NCBI RefSeq assembly: GCF_006088715.1 | Contig: NZ_CP030771.1 | Location: 682,001 to 746,000 of the forward strand | Length of the DNA stretch: 64,000 nucleotides | Direction of reading: 5' to 3' | Origin: Streptomyces sp. YIM 121038 | Lineage (GTDB): Bacteria > Actinomycetota > Actinomycetes > Streptomycetales > Streptomycetaceae | Shown: in pieces, positions 41,506 through 48,857 of the stretch | Layout of the letters: each line of letters opens with the position of its first letter | Numbering within the stretch: position 1 is the stretch's first letter | The notes under the pieces: generated by a model | The model's database searches: none | The model's input: the letters and a program-made list of their open reading frames with translations, nothing else | What the model was told of the DNA's origin: nothing | Made by a program: the position numbers and the translations under genes

Positions 41506-41815
41506 GTGGAACCCTTGCGAGAAGGGACCCCATCAGAACGCGGGAACATCCACCGGGTGAGCGGGAGCGCTCACGGCACGGGTGGAAGGGATACGACGGT
41601 CAGACCGGGGCCCGGGACGTGAGGATGGTCCGGCGGGCGCTGCGCACGGCAGCGGTATTCACCGCAGTCATCAACCTCACCTCCCTCTCACTCAAAACCG
41701 GGTCAAACGCGAACGAAAAGAACATTAACACACTGCCGCGGGGCCCACGTAGCCAGTCTCAGGTCGGCGCCGCGCCCGACGTCCCGCGCGCCGGGCGCCG
41801 ACACCGCCGCCGGGG
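41506..41815. promoter_or_regulatory. rsgA leader region: dyad and possible 23-codon leader ORF
   Basis: Two things stand out in this 310-bp gap. GTGAGCG and CGCTCAC (41557-41574, four-base spacer) form a dyad. On the minus strand a 23-codon frame (41671 to 41600, starting MTAVNTAAVRSARRTIL) begins three bases after GGGAGG and ends 95 bp before rsgA. Either could control rsgA. No other gene is supported. Confidence 0.35.
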
Positions 41816-42109
41816 TCAGAGCACGAAGACGCTCTGAGCCGTCTCCGTGTGGTAGGTCTCGCCCGGGTAGGCCAGCCATTCCACCGGCCCCGCACAATTC
41901 GGCCCGGAATGGATCTCGGCGATGGCGTCCGTGTAGTTGCTCACCGACGTGGGGAAGGAGTCAACGGCATAGCAGCCGCTGGGGTTTTCGTAGGCGACAC
42001 CGTTGATGACCAGGAGGCCTTCCGCGGCATAGGCCGAACCGGACGTCGTGACGGCCAAGGCCGCCGCGGCCGCCAGCGCCCCCAGGGTCACGGCCATGCG
42101 TCGCATCAT
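41816..42109 (-). CDS. small secreted protein (peptidase-inhibitor I36-like plan)
   Basis: 97 residues. Signal peptide RRMAVTLGALAAAAALAVTTSG, cleavage near AYAAEG, then a mature part of about 68 residues with NPSGCYAVDSF, NYTDAIAEIHSGPNCAGPVEWLAYPGE and the end SVFVL. Two cysteines and this strand pattern recall the small beta/gamma-crystallin-like secreted proteins (SMPI/I36 group) of Streptomyces, but the match is by eye. The ATG at 42109 has AGGA seven bases upstream. Confidence 0.6.
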   Translation of the reverse strand: MMRRMAVTLGALAAAAALAVTTSGSAYAAEGLLVINGVAYENPSGCYAVDSFPTSVSNYTDAIAEIHSGPNCAGPVEWLAYPGETYHTETAQSVFVL

Positions 42110-42344
42110 GTTGAGATCCTCTCCGTGGTGCGGATCGCGCTCATGAGGCGACCCACGATCATCACGGAAAGTACCGGATGCACAGCGGTACGTGTCCGGC
42201 GCGTTGGCGCACACCTCGCGTGCCACGCGCGCCGACCGCCCGCCGCCTGTCCCCACCAGCGGCGGAAGCACCGACGAGCTGGGCCGCTTCGCCCCGGTCG
42301 CTCACCTGCACGACGGGGTAGAAGGGCGGAGTCGCGGGCAGGGG

Positions 42345-42812
42345 TCAGTGCTGGATGAGGCCGCCGACCGGCACGGCAGCGACGTGGCCGGTTGCCGGAG
42401 CGGTCCGCGCCAGGTCCAGCCCGACGTCGACCAGCGACGACCGGCGCAGACCGGCGACGTCGAGGAGGGGAGTCCAGACCGACTCGGCGATCTCACCCTG
42501 CGGCTCGGGCCGGAGCCTGCCGCCGGTGATACGGACCCGGTAGAAGACGCCGATGTTCTGGTGCTCGACACCGGCACGGGCTTCGGCTGCGGGGATCACC
42601 CTGGAGTCCACGCCCAGCAGCCGTTCGACCACCGCTTCGCAGCCGGTCTCCTCGGCGAACTCCCGGACCACCGCGTCGAACGGGTCCTCCGCGTGCTCCA
42701 CCCTCCCGCCCGGAAGCGTCCAGGTGGACTCACCCTCCGCGGAAACGTGACGGGCGAGCAGCACCCGTCCGCCGTCCACACACACGGCGTACGCCGCCAA
42801 CCGCAGACTCAA
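42345..42812 (-). CDS. Nudix hydrolase
   Basis: 155 residues. The Nudix box reads GGRVEHAEDPFDAVVREFAEETGCEA (split here as GGRVEHAEDPF and REFAEETG), matching GX5EX7REUXEEXGU at about residues 35-58. WTLPGG precedes it. It would hydrolyse a nucleoside diphosphate linked to another group; the substrate cannot be read from the sequence. It is monocistronic and divergent from the HD-domain gene at 42990. Confidence 0.9.
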   Translation of the reverse strand: MSLRLAAYAVCVDGGRVLLARHVSAEGESTWTLPGGRVEHAEDPFDAVVREFAEETGCEAVVERLLGVDSRVIPAAEARAGVEHQNIGVFYRVRITGGRLRPEPQGEIAESVWTPLLDVAGLRRSSLVDVGLDLARTAPATGHVAAVPVGGLIQH

Positions 42813-42989
42813 TCCCCCACCTCCCAGCGGACTTTACCCCGCCCTCGCCGCCGCCTGCGCGAGTACCGGCGGCGTCGGATGCGCAGCCTCCTGGCGAGGC
42901 AGGGCACTTGGGCCGCAGCACCTACGAGCACCCCGGGCGGAGACACTTACGCCCTAACGCCGCACCGAGGCGGCCGAGAGGGAGCGCGC

Positions 42990-43538
42990 ATGACATCAGC
43001 AAGCGAGGTCGATCGCCTGGCCGCCCGCACCCATGCCGGGCAGGTCGACAAGATCGGCGTACCGTACGTCGAACACGTCCGCGCCGTGGCCGCGGGGCTC
43101 GCCCCGTGGGGGGAGCGGCTGGTCATGGCGGGCCTGCTCCATGACGTCCTGGAAGACACCGACTGGACCGCTCAGGGGCTGCGCGAGGCCAGGGTTCCGG
43201 CCCGGGTGGTCGAGATCGTCGAGGCGGTGACGAACGTGCCCGGCATGGCGTACGAGGAGAAGATCGCACGCATCGCCGCCGACCCGCAGGCGGCCCTGGT
43301 GAAGATCGCCGACAACGCGCACAACTCCCGCCCGGACCGCGCCGCCCGGCTGCCCCCGGACAAGCGGGAGCGCCTCGCCGCGAAGTACCGCTCCGCCCGA
43401 GCACAGCTGTGGCGGGCCGCGCGCCAGGAGGACATCGAGACGATCGTCCGCATCGTCAATCCATCGCTGCTCGTGGAGCTGAGCGAACACGCCGCGCCGC
43501 CGAACCGCCGCCCTTCGGCGGGAAGCGATCTCACATAG
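42990..43538 (+). CDS. HD-domain phosphohydrolase, small alarmone hydrolase-like
   Basis: 182 residues. The HD fold shows THAGQVDKIGVPYVEHVRAVA, the metal pair in GLLHDVLEDTDWT and the distal KIADNAHNSRPDR. This is the arrangement of the hydrolase domain of RelA/SpoT and of single-domain Mesh1/SAH enzymes (H..HD..ED..N). No synthetase, TGS or ACT domain follows, so if active it would only degrade (p)ppGpp or a similar nucleotide. The ATG at 42990 has GAGAGGGAG upstream. Its stop codon lies inside the first unit of a 22-bp tandem repeat. Confidence 0.82.
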   Translation: MTSASEVDRLAARTHAGQVDKIGVPYVEHVRAVAAGLAPWGERLVMAGLLHDVLEDTDWTAQGLREARVPARVVEIVEAVTNVPGMAYEEKIARIAADPQAALVKIADNAHNSRPDRAARLPPDKRERLAAKYRSARAQLWRAARQEDIETIVRIVNPSLLVELSEHAAPPNRRPSAGSDLT

Positions 43539-43596
43539 CGCGGGCGGCCCGCTCACATAGCGCGGGCGGCCCGCTCGCGTAACGCGGGCGGGCCGC
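43531..43596. repeat. three tandem 22-bp palindrome-bearing units
   Basis: Units at 43531, 43553 and 43575: the first two are identical and the third differs at a few bases. Each holds the palindrome GCGGGCGGCCCGC (or a close variant). The first unit contains the stop codon of the HD gene, and the set lies before the DUF2975 gene. It may act as a terminator or insulator. Confidence 0.8.
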
Positions 43597-43620
43597 CGCT
43601 GGGATCCCCACTCCGGAGCT

Positions 43621-43672
43621 TGTCGTTTTTCGATATGTTCACCTAGAGTGAGACTTATCGAAAGTCGATAAG
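43621..43672. promoter_or_regulatory. two copies of a TATCGAAAnnCGAyA operator
   Basis: CTTATCGA-AAG-TCGATAAG (43654-43672) is a perfect 8-bp dyad ending 11 bp before the DUF2975 start and merging with its ribosome site. A second copy in reverse orientation is at 43621-43635 (TGTCGTTTTTCGATA). Both fit TATCGAAAnnCGAyA. Position suggests self-repression by the HTH protein of this operon. Confidence 0.6.
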
Positions 43673-43683
43673 GGAGGTTGTTG

Positions 43684-44268
43684 GTGAACACGCGTCTGAC
43701 CCGGACTGTGGGGTCGGTGTCCATGCTGCTGGCCGTGGTGTTCGGGCTGGCCTACGCCGCCCGGAGCACGTTGCGCCTGATCGACGACGGGACCGTATGC
43801 GCGAAGACCGGGTTCTGGGTCAACGCGAAACTGGAGGGCGGCCTGCCGGTCGGGGCGGGCGTGGAGGCGTCCAGCAGCCAGGCGAACCTGTGCCAGCAGG
43901 ATCCCTCGTTCGCCCAGCGGATGGCCGGTGTGGGGGACGAGCTGACGTGGGGCCTGTTCGCGGCGGTGGCGCTGCTGATGTTCGCCCTGCTGCTGAAGGC
44001 GATCGTCGAGAACGGGCCGTTCACCGACGCCGCGGCCCGGCATCTGACACGGTTGGGCTGGGTGGTGACCCTGGGGGCGCCACTGGCCTCGCTGGTCACC
44101 GGGTGGTCCCACGCGTGGCTGGTGGACAGCATGGCGCCGATGGTGGGCATCGACATGCACACGGACGGACCGCTGGAGCTCGTCGTGGCGGGTCTGGCCG
44201 CCCTGATCCTCGGTAAGATCATGCGTCAGGGCGTGGCCATGCGGGAGGACCTCGAAGGGACGGTGTGA
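43684..44268 (+). CDS. DUF2975 membrane protein
   Basis: 194 residues with four hydrophobic segments: VGSVSMLLAVVFGLAYAAR near the start, LTWGLFAAVALLMFALLLKAIV, a third around LGWVVTLGAPLASLVTGW, and LELVVAGLAALILGKIMRQG. The paired loop FTDAAARHLTRLGW and the C-terminal region are typical of DUF2975. These proteins are nearly always encoded with a small Cro/C1-type HTH protein, as here, and their role is unknown. The GTG at 43684 has AGGGAGG at good distance. Its stop overlaps the next start (TGATG). Confidence 0.85.
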   Translation: MNTRLTRTVGSVSMLLAVVFGLAYAARSTLRLIDDGTVCAKTGFWVNAKLEGGLPVGAGVEASSSQANLCQQDPSFAQRMAGVGDELTWGLFAAVALLMFALLLKAIVENGPFTDAAARHLTRLGWVVTLGAPLASLVTGWSHAWLVDSMAPMVGIDMHTDGPLELVVAGLAALILGKIMRQGVAMREDLEGTV

Positions 44269-44501
44269 TGGCCGAGGAGGAACTCCACTCCATCCACATC
44301 CACCTGGACCGCCTGCTGGCCGAGCGCGGGATGACCCTCACGGAACTGTCGGCGCGGGTGGGCATCACCGTGGTGAACCTGTCCATCCTCAAGAACGGCC
44401 GCGCCAAAGCGATCCGCTTCTCCACCCTGTCGAAGATCTGCGACGTCCTGCACTGCCAGCCCGGAGACCTGATCACCCATCACCCCGTAGACCGGGCCTG
44501 A
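44268..44501 (+). CDS. Cro/C1-type HTH protein (YozG-like)
   Basis: 77 residues made almost wholly of one helix-turn-helix: LDRLLAERGMTLTELSARVGITVVNLSILKNGRAKAIRFSTL, split here for reading as residues 12-52, followed by a short helix and LHCQPGDLITH. It starts in the TGATG overlap with the DUF2975 gene. Such proteins are single-domain DNA binders; the duplicated dyad just upstream of the operon is the natural candidate target. Confidence 0.88.
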   Translation: MAEEELHSIHIHLDRLLAERGMTLTELSARVGITVVNLSILKNGRAKAIRFSTLSKICDVLHCQPGDLITHHPVDRA

Positions 44502-44598
44502 CCTCGGGATGCGGCGGGCTCAGCGCGAAGGCGCCGGGTCGAGCGCGCGCCCGCCGTGAGGCGCGCCCCCCATGGATTCCACCTGCTGGATCCCGGTG

Positions 44599-44743
44599 TA
44601 CGATCTCCATGTAACTCCGGTGCAGGGCACGGGAGTCACGCGTCTGTGGTCCAAGGAAAGACGTCCATCATCCGATGGGAAATGCAGGTGCAAGGCCTGC
44701 CGGGCGCTCCACACGATGGCCCCCTCCGCGGAGGGGGCCATCG
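44599..44743 (+). ncRNA. possible small RNA or leader ending at a strong terminator
   Basis: There is no convincing gene between 44502 and 44777. A -10-like TACGAT (44599-44604) is followed about 110 bp later by a perfect 14-bp hairpin (44714-44727 with 44730-44743, arm CGATGGCCCCCTCC) and CTGTTT. The interval is less GC-rich than its surroundings. The hairpin also serves as terminator for the converging GNAT gene, so the RNA itself is only a suggestion. Confidence 0.3.
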
Positions 44744-44777
44744 CTGTTTCCGGGTGCCGGTCCGGATCGGCCTGTGA

Positions 44778-45530
44778 TCAGCCCTCCAGCGCCATGTAGA
44801 GGCGGGTACCACGCGGGCGGAAGCCCACGCGTTCGTAGACCCTGCGGGAGCCCTCTCCCCCGTACTCGAGCCACACCGAGTCCGCGCCCTTGGCGAACAT
44901 GGCTTCCGCCAGGGACGCGGTGACGGCCCCGGCGACACCCCGGCCCCGATGGGCGGGGCGGGTCCCCACGCCCGCCAGCTCGGCGGTGCCCACCGCGGGC
45001 GCCGAGCAGGAGGCGGCCCCCGCGCATCCGCGGTCGGCGGACCGTACGAAGCGGACCTCGCCGCCGCCCTCCTGCGTGCGCCGCAGCCGGGCCACGCCCT
45101 GCGGACTCGGCGGGAACTCACTGCCGTACGCCTCGGACAGCGCGATGTCGATGGCGGTGAAGTCGGCGTCCGTGACGGGGGTTTCGACGACGAGCCGCCC
45201 GTCGGGGGTGCCCGCGCGGGTGGCCGGGGTGCAGACCAGGTACGTGTGCACGGCCTCCGTGGTGAAGCCCGCCCGGCGCAGGGCAGGCGCCACCTCGGGC
45301 GCCGCGTGCGGCGCGAATTCCAGGCGCGGCTTGAGACCGCGCTCGCGGAACACCCCGATCAGGGCCGCGATGTCGTGCTCGGCGGGCCGGGCGCCGGGCA
45401 CGGGGGTCGCGTAGTTCACGTACGCGCTGGTGGTCGTGGGGTCGATGCCCACGACGAAGCCGCCGGCCTCGATGGCCTGGGGTCGGCGGCGGAGATTGAT
45501 GACGGTGAAATTCTGGACGTCGATGTCCAT
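44778..45530 (-). CDS. GNAT family N-acetyltransferase, two-part
   Basis: 250 residues. The C-terminal half (about 120-250) is a GNAT domain with the acetyl-CoA loop GVGTRPAHRGRGVAGAVTASLAEAMFAKGAD and the late VYERVGFRPRGTRLYMALE. The N-terminal half (about 1-115) has FTVINLRRRPQAIEAGGFVVGIDPT and a FRERGLKPRLEFAPHAAPEV segment, which looks like a degenerate second GNAT fold. The ATG at 45530 lies 11 bases after GAGG. The substrate is unknown. It ends at the strong hairpin at 44714. Confidence 0.78.
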   Translation of the reverse strand: MDIDVQNFTVINLRRRPQAIEAGGFVVGIDPTTTSAYVNYATPVPGARPAEHDIAALIGVFRERGLKPRLEFAPHAAPEVAPALRRAGFTTEAVHTYLVCTPATRAGTPDGRLVVETPVTDADFTAIDIALSEAYGSEFPPSPQGVARLRRTQEGGGEVRFVRSADRGCAGAASCSAPAVGTAELAGVGTRPAHRGRGVAGAVTASLAEAMFAKGADSVWLEYGGEGSRRVYERVGFRPRGTRLYMALEG

Positions 45531-45900
45531 GACGATGATGACCTCACACAAAGGGCATGGCGAAGCGCGCTCGGACCGCTGCGGCGGATCGTGGAGTCGC
45601 GCGGGGACGTGGTCGCGGTGCGTGGGCACCGCGTCGTCGGGCCGCCGTGAGGATCGCGGATACGACACCGGGGATCCTGCCGCCCTGGGGCAGCGGGCTC
45701 AGTGCCGTCGGCGGCCGCTGGGGGACGCCGTGATCAAAGGCTTCAGTCCTTTGTGGTGAGGAGGGTGCAGACGAGTGCGGTCACACCGTACATCACGGAG
45801 CCGCGACTCCGGGATGCCTGTCGCGCACGCCGGAGTTGGTCACCTCCGGGCGGTGCCGACAAGGGGACGTACCGCCCGGAGGTGGTGGGAGGCGGCGCGG
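45531..45900. other. 370-bp gap between GNAT and lysA, no gene seen
   Basis: No frame here reads like a protein. The only structure I can point to is CAAAGG...CCTTTG (45735-45753, seven-base spacer), which lies 150 bp past the lysA stop and 205 bp upstream of the GNAT start. Confidence 0.5.
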
Positions 45901-47235
45901 CTACAGGCCCACGTCGCGGCTGCGGATGTCCTCCAGGGACTCGCGGCGGATGAGGACGCGGGCGCGGTCGTCGCGTACGGCGATCAGCGGCGGCCTTCCC
46001 ACCAGGTTGTAGCCGGAGGCCATCGACAGGTGGTACGCCCCGGCGACGGGCACGGCGAGCAGGTCGCCCGCGCCCACGTCGTCGGGGAGCTCGACGTCGT
46101 CGGCCACCACGTCACCGGCTTCGCAGTGCCGGCCCACGACGGTGACCCGGGCCCGGGTCGCGCTGCCGCGACGGCCCACCAGGCGGGGCGCGTACCGCAC
46201 TCCGTACAGCGCGGGCCTGGGGTTGTCGCTCATGCCGCCGTCGACGGCGACGAACGTGCGGCCGCCGGTGTGCTTGACCGTCACGACGCGGTAGAGGGCG
46301 ATGCCCGCCGGTCCCGCGACGGCCCTGCCCGGTTCGATGAGCAGACGGGGCACGGCGAGTCCGGCCCGCGCGCACGAATCGGCCAGTTCGGCGCGGACCT
46401 CGCGGGCCAGTACGGCGACGTCCAGGGCCTCTTCGCCGGGGCGGTAGGCGATGCCGTGGCCGCCGCCGAGGTCGAGCTCCGGCAGGACCACCCCGTACTG
46501 CTCGTACAGACGGGCCAGCAGGCCCACCATGCGCCGCACCGCCGACAGGTACGGCTCCACGTCGGTGATCTGCGAGCCCAAGTGGCAGTGCAGGCCGGTG
46601 AGTTCCAGCTGCGGCTGGTCGAGGATGCGGGCGATGGCGTGCTGGGCGTAGCCGTCGGAGATGGACAGGCCGAACTTCTGGTCGTCCGTGCCGGTGCGGA
46701 TCTTCTCGTGGGCTCCGGCGCTGACGCCGGGCACCACGCGGACCATCACCTTCTGGTGTCCGCCGGTGCCGACCGCCGCGGCGAGCCGGGCGATCTCCGA
46801 CGGGCTGTCGATGACGATCCGGCCGACGCCGAACCGCAGGGCCTTCTTCAGGTCGTGCGGTGTCTTGGCGTTGCCGTGCAGGAGGATCCGCTCCGGCGGG
46901 AACCCGGCGGCGACCGCGAGTTCCAGCTCGCCCGCGGAGCAGACGTCGAGCCCGAGCCCCTCCTCCTCCACCCAGTTGGCCATGGCCCGGCACAGGAAGG
47001 CCTTGGCGGCGTAGTGGACCTCGGCCTCGGGGAAGGCGTCACGGTAGGTGCGGCAGCGTCGGCGGACCTCGTCCTCGTCGAGGACGTACACCGGTGTCCC
47101 GAAGCGGTCGGCGACCTCCGCGAGCGGTACGCCGCCGACGCTCAGGTCCCCCGGGCGGGGCTCGGCGGTGGAGACGGGCCACACCGACAGCTCATCGGCC
47201 GGGGTGGTGACGGCTGGTTCGTGAACGATGGTCAT
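45901..47235 (-). CDS. lysA: diaminopimelate decarboxylase
   Basis: 444 residues, fold type III PLP enzyme. The PLP lysine is Lys78 in HYAAKAFLC. Also seen are LHGNAKTPHDLKKAL, LHCHLGSQI (216-222), the phosphate-binding GGGHGIAY (257-264), EPGRAVAG and, near the end, the tyrosine-bearing AGAYHLSMASGYN. It makes lysine from meso-diaminopimelate. Streptomyces lysA is commonly beside the thrA-thrC-thrB genes; those are absent here, so this may be a second copy or a secondary-metabolism version. The ATG has GAGAGGGG upstream. Confidence 0.85.
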   Translation of the reverse strand: MTIVHEPAVTTPADELSVWPVSTAEPRPGDLSVGGVPLAEVADRFGTPVYVLDEDEVRRRCRTYRDAFPEAEVHYAAKAFLCRAMANWVEEEGLGLDVCSAGELELAVAAGFPPERILLHGNAKTPHDLKKALRFGVGRIVIDSPSEIARLAAAVGTGGHQKVMVRVVPGVSAGAHEKIRTGTDDQKFGLSISDGYAQHAIARILDQPQLELTGLHCHLGSQITDVEPYLSAVRRMVGLLARLYEQYGVVLPELDLGGGHGIAYRPGEEALDVAVLAREVRAELADSCARAGLAVPRLLIEPGRAVAGPAGIALYRVVTVKHTGGRTFVAVDGGMSDNPRPALYGVRYAPRLVGRRGSATRARVTVVGRHCEAGDVVADDVELPDDVGAGDLLAVPVAGAYHLSMASGYNLVGRPPLIAVRDDRARVLIRRESLEDIRSRDVGL

Positions 47236-47248
47236 CGCGGCACCCCTC

Positions 47249-47665
47249 TCAGCCGAGCCGGTACGACAGCGACGCGCGGCAGTGGCCGCCCCCGTTCGAC
47301 CGGAGATCCTCGTCGTCCTGCGGCTCCCTGCCGCTCCCGCGCGGCGTGCGGACGGGCGCCGACTCCTCCTCGCGGGTCGGCGCGGGCGCGGTGAGCTGGG
47401 GGTCCACCGTGACGGTGGCGGCGCCGAGCGGCTCGGTCACGGCACGCAGGGCGGCCTCGTCGAGCCTGATCCACGGCTGGCCGCCGCCGAGCGTGGCGGT
47501 GAGCTGCCGCACGGAGGTGAACCCGACGGCCGTGCGGTCACCGAGCGGGGTGCGGAACAGCCGGGTCGCGCACCCGAAGGGCCCCGGCCGGACGGGGACG
47601 TACAACGGCCCGGCCGGGAACCGATCGGACGGTTCGGGGTCGTCGCCGCAGAGAAGTTCTGCCAT
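47249..47665 (-). CDS. SAV_915-family-like protein
   Basis: 138 residues. The core (about 18-90) reads LYVPVRPGPFGCATRLFRTP, GDRTAVGFTSVRQLTATLGGGQPWIRLDEAALRAVTEPLG, close to the SAV_915/SseB-like N-terminal pattern of actinobacteria. The last 45 residues are charged and disordered. The start has AGGAGG upstream. Function unknown. It stands 13 bp upstream of lysA on the same strand, so co-transcription is likely. Confidence 0.65.
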   Translation of the reverse strand: MAELLCGDDPEPSDRFPAGPLYVPVRPGPFGCATRLFRTPLGDRTAVGFTSVRQLTATLGGGQPWIRLDEAALRAVTEPLGAATVTVDPQLTAPAPTREEESAPVRTPRGSGREPQDDEDLRSNGGGHCRASLSYRLG

Positions 47666-47808
47666 GGGGTGCCTCCTGGAGGATCCGAGCTGGTGCGAGG
47701 GGCGCCGCGGTCCGCGGGCCGGTCCTGGCGCGGTCCCGGACAGGGTGGCCGGGACCTGCCGAGGACGCTATGCCCGCCCGCCCCTGCCGTCGGCCCGCCC
47801 CTGACGGG

Positions 47809-47841
47809 ATGTTGACGCGGAACACGGTGACCCTGACGGGA
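47809..47841. promoter_or_regulatory. 11-bp direct repeats spaced by two helical turns
   Basis: CCCTGACGGGA occurs at 47809-47819 and 47831-47841, exactly 22 bp apart, with further TGACG/GTGAC words between and after. They lie in the 348-bp divergent gap between the SAV_915-like gene and the universal-stress gene, which holds no other supported gene. The 22-bp phase suggests co-operative binding on one DNA face. Confidence 0.45.
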
Positions 47842-48013
47842 CGGTGACGGGCCTCCGCACCGGCGGGAGGACGACCGTCAGAAGTGCGCCAAGAAGTGCC
47901 GCGGAGCCTGGGCGGAATTCCTGGTGCCGACGTCAGATGGGGACAGCCTTGGCCGGAGCCGACGGCAGGATGCTCCGCCCGGGGCACACGATGGACACGA
48001 GGAGAGGGAAGCC

Positions 48014-48580
48014 ATGCCCGGACCCGAAGCGGCCCCGACGGCCGCCCGTGTGGTCGTCGGGGTGAGCGGCACCCCCGGCAGCCTCACCGCCCTGTGCCGG
48101 GCCGCCGCCGAGGCCCGGCAGCGGGGGACCGAACTCTGGCCCGTCCTGGCCTGGCAGCAGCCCGGCGGAGACCTGGGCGCCCGCCGGGCCACGGACGCGC
48201 CCCTCACGGCCGACTCCTGGGAACGTCTCGCCCGGCGTACGCTCGTCGCCACGCTCCGCGAGGTGTTCCCCGAAGGCCCCGGCGTCCCGATGCGCGCCCT
48301 GCTGGCCCGGGGCACTGCGGGCCGGGCGCTGGTGGAGACCGCGGACCGGGAGGACGACCTCCTCGTCATCGGCGCCGGGCACCGCGGCCAGCTCCACCGG
48401 GCGCTGCACCCCTCCGTCAGCCGCTACTGCCTGGCGCACGCCACCTGCCTCGTCCTCGCGGTGCCACCGTCCCCGCTGGAGGCCGAGCTCGCCGCGGTCC
48501 ACCGCCGCAATCTGTGGCGACTGCGCCTGGACGCACGGCACTTCAGCAGGGAAATGACACCGACGCCGCCCGCCGCCTAG
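48014..48580 (+). CDS. universal stress protein (UspA-like), single domain
   Basis: 188 residues with one UspA fold: VVVGVSGTPGSLTALCRAAAEA at the start and, near residues 115-150, LLVIGAGHRGQLHRALHPSVSRYCLAHATCLVLAV. The loop G-A-G-H-R-G-x8-P-S-V-S matches the ATP-binding Usp type (G-2x-G-9x-G-S/T) in outline. A basic tail of about 35 residues follows. The ATG at 48014 has GGAGAGGGAAG upstream. Streptomyces Usp genes commonly respond to stress or oxygen limitation; the direct repeats upstream may be the control site. Confidence 0.82.
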   Translation: MPGPEAAPTAARVVVGVSGTPGSLTALCRAAAEARQRGTELWPVLAWQQPGGDLGARRATDAPLTADSWERLARRTLVATLREVFPEGPGVPMRALLARGTAGRALVETADREDDLLVIGAGHRGQLHRALHPSVSRYCLAHATCLVLAVPPSPLEAELAAVHRRNLWRLRLDARHFSREMTPTPPAA

Positions 48581-48703
48581 GGCCTGTGTGAGGGGGCGCC
48601 GCGCCGGTCCGCCGGGCCGGGCCCGGCGAACACGTACGGAAGCCCGGTGAACACGCACGGAAGTCGGCGCACTGAATCGCTCCGCCGTGGGCACTCTAAC
48701 GAC

Positions 48704-48787
48704 ATGAAGATCCTCTTTCTCTTGGCGCTCGTCGGCATCGCGGTCACGCTCTGGTCCATGCGGTCGAGCAAGCGCAAGCAGCAGTGA
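48704..48787 (+). CDS. 27-residue membrane peptide
   Basis: Begins MKILFLLALVGIAVTLWSMR, one membrane span, and ends in a strongly basic tail SSKRKQQ. The distribution (hydrophobic span, then positive residues) is that of real small membrane proteins and not of a random frame in GC-rich DNA. There is no good ribosome site, which lowers confidence. I recall similarly short conserved membrane peptides in Streptomyces, without a function. Confidence 0.45.
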   Translation: MKILFLLALVGIAVTLWSMRSSKRKQQ

Positions 48788-48857
48788 CCGGCGTGCCTCG
48801 GGGGCGTAGGTGGCGCCGCCGTCGGCCGGGGCGCGTCCGCGGGCAGCCGCCGGGTGT

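Noticed and set aside
43531..43596. Could the 22-bp repeats be a CRISPR array?
   Set aside because: The units abut with no spacers, there are only three, and no cas gene is nearby.
44572..44799. 75-codon plus-strand frame with WSKERRPSSDGKCRCKACR
   Set aside because: It crosses a perfect hairpin and runs into the converging acetyltransferase gene; no ribosome site. Treated as a non-coding interval.
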